The notes beneath the pieces were generated by a model. It was not told the DNA's origin. It saw only the letters and a program-made list of their open reading frames with translations, and searched no databases. From Mitragyna speciosa (Eukaryota; Streptophyta; Magnoliopsida; Gentianales; Rubiaceae): a DNA stretch of 64,000 nt. Position 1 is the first letter of the stretch. Every line of letters starts with the position of its first letter. This document shows positions 59,757 to 64,000 of this stretch, piece by piece. The DNA is taken from positions 7,137,355-7,201,354 of the forward strand of contig CM045569.1 in the NCBI GenBank assembly GCA_024721245.1, read 5' to 3'. Made by a program: the position numbers and the translations under genes.

Positions 59757-61573
59757 TGTCACGCCCCGTGCCCGAGACGTGGCACTCGCCGTGCCCTAAA
59801 CTACGCTAGAACACAAGGCTACAAACAAAGTTACGATACTTAAAGCAAGTAGAACTTAAGGAAATGGTCATATAACCAAGGAATCTCTTTCATTCATTCA
59901 AAATATGAGTGCTCACAATACATACATTTTTCTATAACAAAAGAATTGGGTTGCTACAAATTGCACCCTAACATGGATAAAAGAATAGGGCTATACAACC
60001 TTAGAACAAGCACCCTATACAAAATATACCCTATCATCAAAAGTTCCCATCTAAACCCAACTCAAAAAGCCCAAGAGTTGGTCCAGCCTTCATCCACAAA
60101 ATTCTCCTCCTCTGCGATACAAAATAAGCAATGAGTGACATGCCACCCAGTAAGTAGTAAAGAATCACCTTGTGGCTTGAGACGGTTATACATATACACT
60201 TTCATGCAACAAACAATATTGAATGACTTAATGTATGAAATACGAGGTATATCACATTTATTTCACAATCCCATAAACCATTTATCAACATTTCTAACGA
60301 GCTCAAGTAGTAAACCGACTAATGACCCTGGATATCCAGTTGTTAACTACGACCCGGTTAACACGGTCAATTACTGACTCTACCCAGTCAATCCGGTCAA
60401 ACAAAGCTAACTATCCCCGGTTAGCCCGGTCAAACATCAAACATTAACATCACTTTAAGGAACTAGTCCCGTCATAGGTCATTTCACTCAGAAGCTCATT
60501 CAAACATTATTTTATCAAACACATTACCTCGTATAAGCATTTCATATAAGAAAACATAAAATAGCCCAATTCAAGCCAAGGAAACAATAGTTTAACAATT
60601 TAGAGGATTCGTACAAGTTATAGCTCATTTGGAATACGCAAGGGATTCATAGACTACTTACCTCAATCCTGCCTTAATTCAAATAATCGGAGAATGGATA
60701 GTCGCCTTCCTCGCCTAATAACACAAGAACACTCCATTATAGGTCGATTTCTAACATTAATTTCTACAAAAAAAAAAAAAAATCTAAGGCCTTACGCAAA
60801 ACATAAAAGAAGCACAACCAAAAGGAAAACGGAACAAACGATTCGCGACCGCAGATTGAGAAACGTCCACCCGCGGCTCACAACAGAAAGTGAGCCGCGG
60901 CTGCGGCTCACACCCGCGGCGCGGATCGTGCCGCGGATCAGACCAGAAAATGGGCTCGATCATCCGCGGCTTGATCCACGGCGCGGATCGGGCCGCGGAT
61001 CAGCCCAGAAAATGGGCTCGATCATCCACGGCTTGATCCGCGGCGCGGATGGGGCCGCGGATAGCACCAGAAACGAGCCAAAACTGTCCTACAACTGCTC
61101 AAAACACCACCAACACTATACATCATCTTCACACTCGACCCAAACAACAAGACAACCTCAAAATGACATAATAAGGTAGGAAAACACTATCTTAACATCA
61201 TAAGCAACACATTCATGAATCATTCTCAAAAATCACACAAGATCTCAAGAAAAGAGAAAAAGCTCTTAGGAAAAGAAGAATTACCTTGGGTGAAGGATTG
61301 AGTCGAAGAAACTATACTTCCTCCCCTTGATCCCCTACTAGAGTGAGGCTCCTCACCTTAAAGAAGAATTAAAGAGACAAGAAAAAGGTTTAGAGAGGAG
61401 TGAAGTTGGAAGATGAAGAAGAGGAGAAGAAATTGGAAAGTCAAAGCCCTAAGCTTATTTGGGCAAAAATAGAAGTTTAGAAAATTTCCTTTAAGTCCTC
61501 CTACTTAAGAAAATAAAACTCTACCCCAAAACATCAATTACAAAATTACCCTCCAAAGGTCTCTAGTGTTACA
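59757..61573. mobile_element. Solo LTR C (1817 bp, gypsy type)
   Basis: Starts TGTCACGCCCCGTGCCCGAG, ends TAGTGTTACA, with perfect 5-bp duplications GGCTC (59752-59756 and 61574-61578). The other U copies read TAGGCTTAAACACA without a break, which is the empty site. No internal domain is attached. It contains a GC-rich 62-bp tandem repeat. The 161-codon open frame at 60694-61179 is a product of that repeat and not a gene. Confidence 0.9.
60905..61078. repeat. 62-bp GC-rich tandem repeat within solo LTR C
   Basis: CCGCGGAT recurs at 60931, 60993 and 61055, an exact 62-bp spacing, with GCGGATCGGGCCGCGG and AGAAAATGGGCTCGATCATC in each full unit. About 2.7 units are present. It is far richer in G, C and CpG than anything else in the window. 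Confidence 0.92.
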
Positions 61574-63331
61574 GGCTCAAACATAGTTTTTCCCGTACAA
61601 TTAATAGTTGATATCAATTTAATCGATGTGCTTTTTCTGTGGAGACAAATTAAACATCAAAATTTTCATTGCTAACATTCTAATTTTCGGTTCAAATCCT
61701 CTATCGTCACATTACTAAATAATACGACATAATTTCAAGTAATTTCACATTGATGCAACATATTTTGATATTGAATACAATTTGATGCCATAAAAAGTTG
61801 GACAGAAGAATCTTAAGCGGTCACTATTATTTTGCTTATAAAATAATGCAAGTGTGAGGATTTTCTCACAGAATATCCAATCAATATAAAGAAACTTTAG
61901 ACAAAAAAATTTGCAACTCAAAATTTTCAACCACAAAGCCAATCATCAAAAACAGAAATTATATCGACAATTTTTCAGTTGTAAATAATTTTTTGTTGCT
62001 GATAAATTTTTTTATTGAAAATTGACTTTGTGGTCAAAATTTTGTGCTATAAAACGTCACCTTTTTAGACCAAACTTTTTGTTTTTTATGTTTCATTGTG
62101 AAAATTTTTATACTATTTTTAGTTTATATCTTAAATAGAAAAAATAAAAAAATAACTTTAGGAGTTTATATCTTTTATTACATATATGTTAACCTGATGG
62201 CTGACTATTTTACTTGACATTAAAGGAGCAAAGACGAAAACGGTCTCCTTTAATGAACAATATATACAGTACAAGATTGGGAAAAAAAAATTCAATAAAA
62301 CAGAGTACCTTACAGTTATCATATCTATTATGTGTTTAGCTTCTAACTTCTAGGGGTTATTAACTTTTGGCATTAAAGGTAATAAAGGTTGCCTCGCAAT
62401 TCGAGAGACTATTGCGGCTCAAATACGAGGCAGTTTAATTTATTATTTGGCATTGGAAACTCAAGATTTTTACAGCAATTCTTGTTATGAGTTTTGAAAG
62501 TTCCTCAAACGGAAAATTCTATTATTTTATGTGAAATGAAAAAGGTTCGTAGCCTAACTTGTATACGTGCTCGTGAAACTTTAATTACGCAGTTTCTAAA
62601 AACGAAAATTCAGTAACAAAAAATAGATAAAAAAGGACATCTTACTACAAATTAAATTAAAATAAATAAATAAAAGAAATTTGAACAAATCAAACTAGGC
62701 AAAGGCTCCCATATTGTTTTACGAATCTACTACTCTCTTTACTGAGTGAGACTAGGGATGGTGATTTCTGATACAATCCGAAAATACGATACGAAAATAA
62801 TGGGTTTAAATTAAGGTTTAGCAGGTTCAAGTCGGAATCAGGTCGAACTCAACTAACGCACCAAATAAATAGGTCGGGTTGAGTTGACCTAAAAAAAAGA
62901 TTTAAGTCAAAATAAGGTTAATCATTGTTCCTATTCTAGTCTATCTAAATTCAAGTCAAGTCTAGAATTGTAGTATCAACAATCAAGGAGTATCAATCGA
63001 AGATGATATGAGTGGGGATGATGGTGGAGCTATGGTGGAAATACAGTTTGGTAATGGCTAGAGTCAGAGAACAGTAATCTCTTCCCTGCCGTTTTCATCT
63101 TTTGACAACTCCTCACTCTGCCTCAACAACTTCCTCAGCCATCGACAATTCTTCTTTCTTCGTACATTTTTAGCCAGATTCTTTCTTTCTTTTTTTCCCC
63201 TTTTCTCCTCCACGAGGTTCATCTTAGGGAATACTAGTATTCTTTAGTAGAGTTTTTATGTTTTTCTAGTTGTAATAATTTATTCTACTCATATTTTTAA
63301 CCTAATAAGAGTTTTTTTTTTTAGAATTTTT
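61574..63331 (+). repeat. Segmental duplication U, copy C part 3
   Basis: Continues the match to 8524-10134 and 14622-14940 of copy A without the copia element. Relative to copy A it lacks about 163 bp between two AGATGAT words (9965 and 10128). No gene is seen. Confidence 0.8.
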
Positions 63332-64000
63332 TGTGGGTGTCAACCAACCAAAAATTATTTAATTAATTGCCTACGCTCCAAAGTTAATGTATACAGCAGC
63401 GAGTAGAGTCGTTTTCTCAGGAAAAACTAGTGGAATTATTGCTTTCCAGAAAAACGTAATAAAGACTGGGGAGAGTTTCTACCAAATAGTAATTAAATAT
63501 AAAGACAACTATCCAATAATTTAAAATGGAGTTAGGGTATTAAAATAAATGAATAACAGTCTGGTTATGGAAATAATCTCAATAATAGTTCACTCAATTG
63601 ATCATTGACACATAGAATAACCCATGTATTTACGAATAAATTGGTTATAGTAGTTCAGCAACCGCTATACTACCAATCTTTCCTTAATTATCCGATAGTT
63701 AAGATGTACACTTAGACTACTTCGCTTGCTAAATAGATAACCTATAGACGCTCTTAGGATTTAATCTAATTAAAACTATTAAAACCCAATTCTAGTTAGC
63801 AAACACACATGCGGGTTCATTTAAACTAGATTAGTTATTTCCACAACACAGATTAGACTGCTGGTGAGGTAATGAAATTGTGTCATTCATCATTAATATC
63901 AAAACATCCATGTACAAACGGACCAAATGTCTCAATTAGCAATAAATCATTTAGACAATTGAATAATTGGACAGATTTATTCAATTAAATCAAAACAATA
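63332..64000 (-). repeat. Athila-like LTR, second copy, cut by the window edge
   Basis: Matches 14941 onward, beginning TGTGGGTGTCAACCAACC, in the same flanking sequence, and runs to the window end. The rest of the element, if present, lies to the right. Confidence 0.75.

Noticed and set aside
60694..61179. 161-codon Arg/Pro-rich frame
   Set aside because: It is produced by the CCGCGG tandem repeat in solo LTR C, where stop codons are rare because of composition.

Overview
The window looks like nuclear DNA of a eudicot plant. It is AT-rich and gene-poor, with intron-containing plant-type genes buried in LTR retrotransposons, solo LTRs, MITEs and long segmental duplications. The gene families (a TPS-a type sesquiterpene synthase and a CYP71D-type P450) and the retroelement types (Ty1/copia, chromovirus and Athila-like Ty3/gypsy) fit an asterid such as a Gentianales species, but the genus cannot be fixed from the sequence alone. 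There is no sign of bacterial or organellar DNA.

Only two genes look intact. At the left edge, on the minus strand, are the first three exons of a terpene synthase (67-1293), whose catalytic half lies outside the window. At 27286-28926 (+) is a complete two-exon CYP71D-like cytochrome P450 of 510 residues with all expected motifs. At 37316-37477 (-) is the tail of a second CYP71D copy that has lost its haem-binding loop. Sesquiterpene synthases and CYP71D hydroxylases commonly act in sequence (farnesyl diphosphate to a sesquiterpene skeleton to an oxidised sesquiterpenoid), so this may be part of a small, transposon-diluted terpenoid gene cluster.

Most of the rest is repeat history. Two segments, here called V (about 4 kb) and U (about 4 kb or more), recur in direct orientation: V at 1961-6113 and 51669-55375; U at 6213-10147 plus 14622 onward, at 21590-26270, and at 56985-64000 (with an internal tandem duplication). 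A V-U block therefore lies at both ends of the window, and an extra U copy sits just upstream of the P450. Insertions can be dated against each other because the paralogous copy often keeps the empty site. Examples are a hAT-type MITE in V copy 1 (8-bp target duplication), a copia element with 699-bp LTRs in U copy A, a 307-bp solo LTR in U copy B, and an 1817-bp solo LTR in U copy C.

The stretch from 29 to 51.6 kb is almost wholly retroelement debris: a copia gag-protease fragment just behind the P450; a minus-strand chromovirus remnant (32476-35680); a 4.2-kb plus-strand chromovirus with both LTRs and a chromodomain but a broken pol (37719-41934); a MULE-like inverted-repeat element (42529-43857); and two solo LTRs of one family in opposite orientation (44189-47076 and 49372-51615). 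A 42-bp minisatellite with interspersed hairpins lies at 55815-56385.

The most interesting regulatory observation is that the same G-box-bearing hAT MITE family lies about 1.0 kb upstream of the terpene synthase start and about 1.4 kb upstream of the P450 start. No wholly new molecular system was found. The window is best described as a putative sesquiterpenoid gene pair in a region shaped by repeated duplication and retrotransposition.
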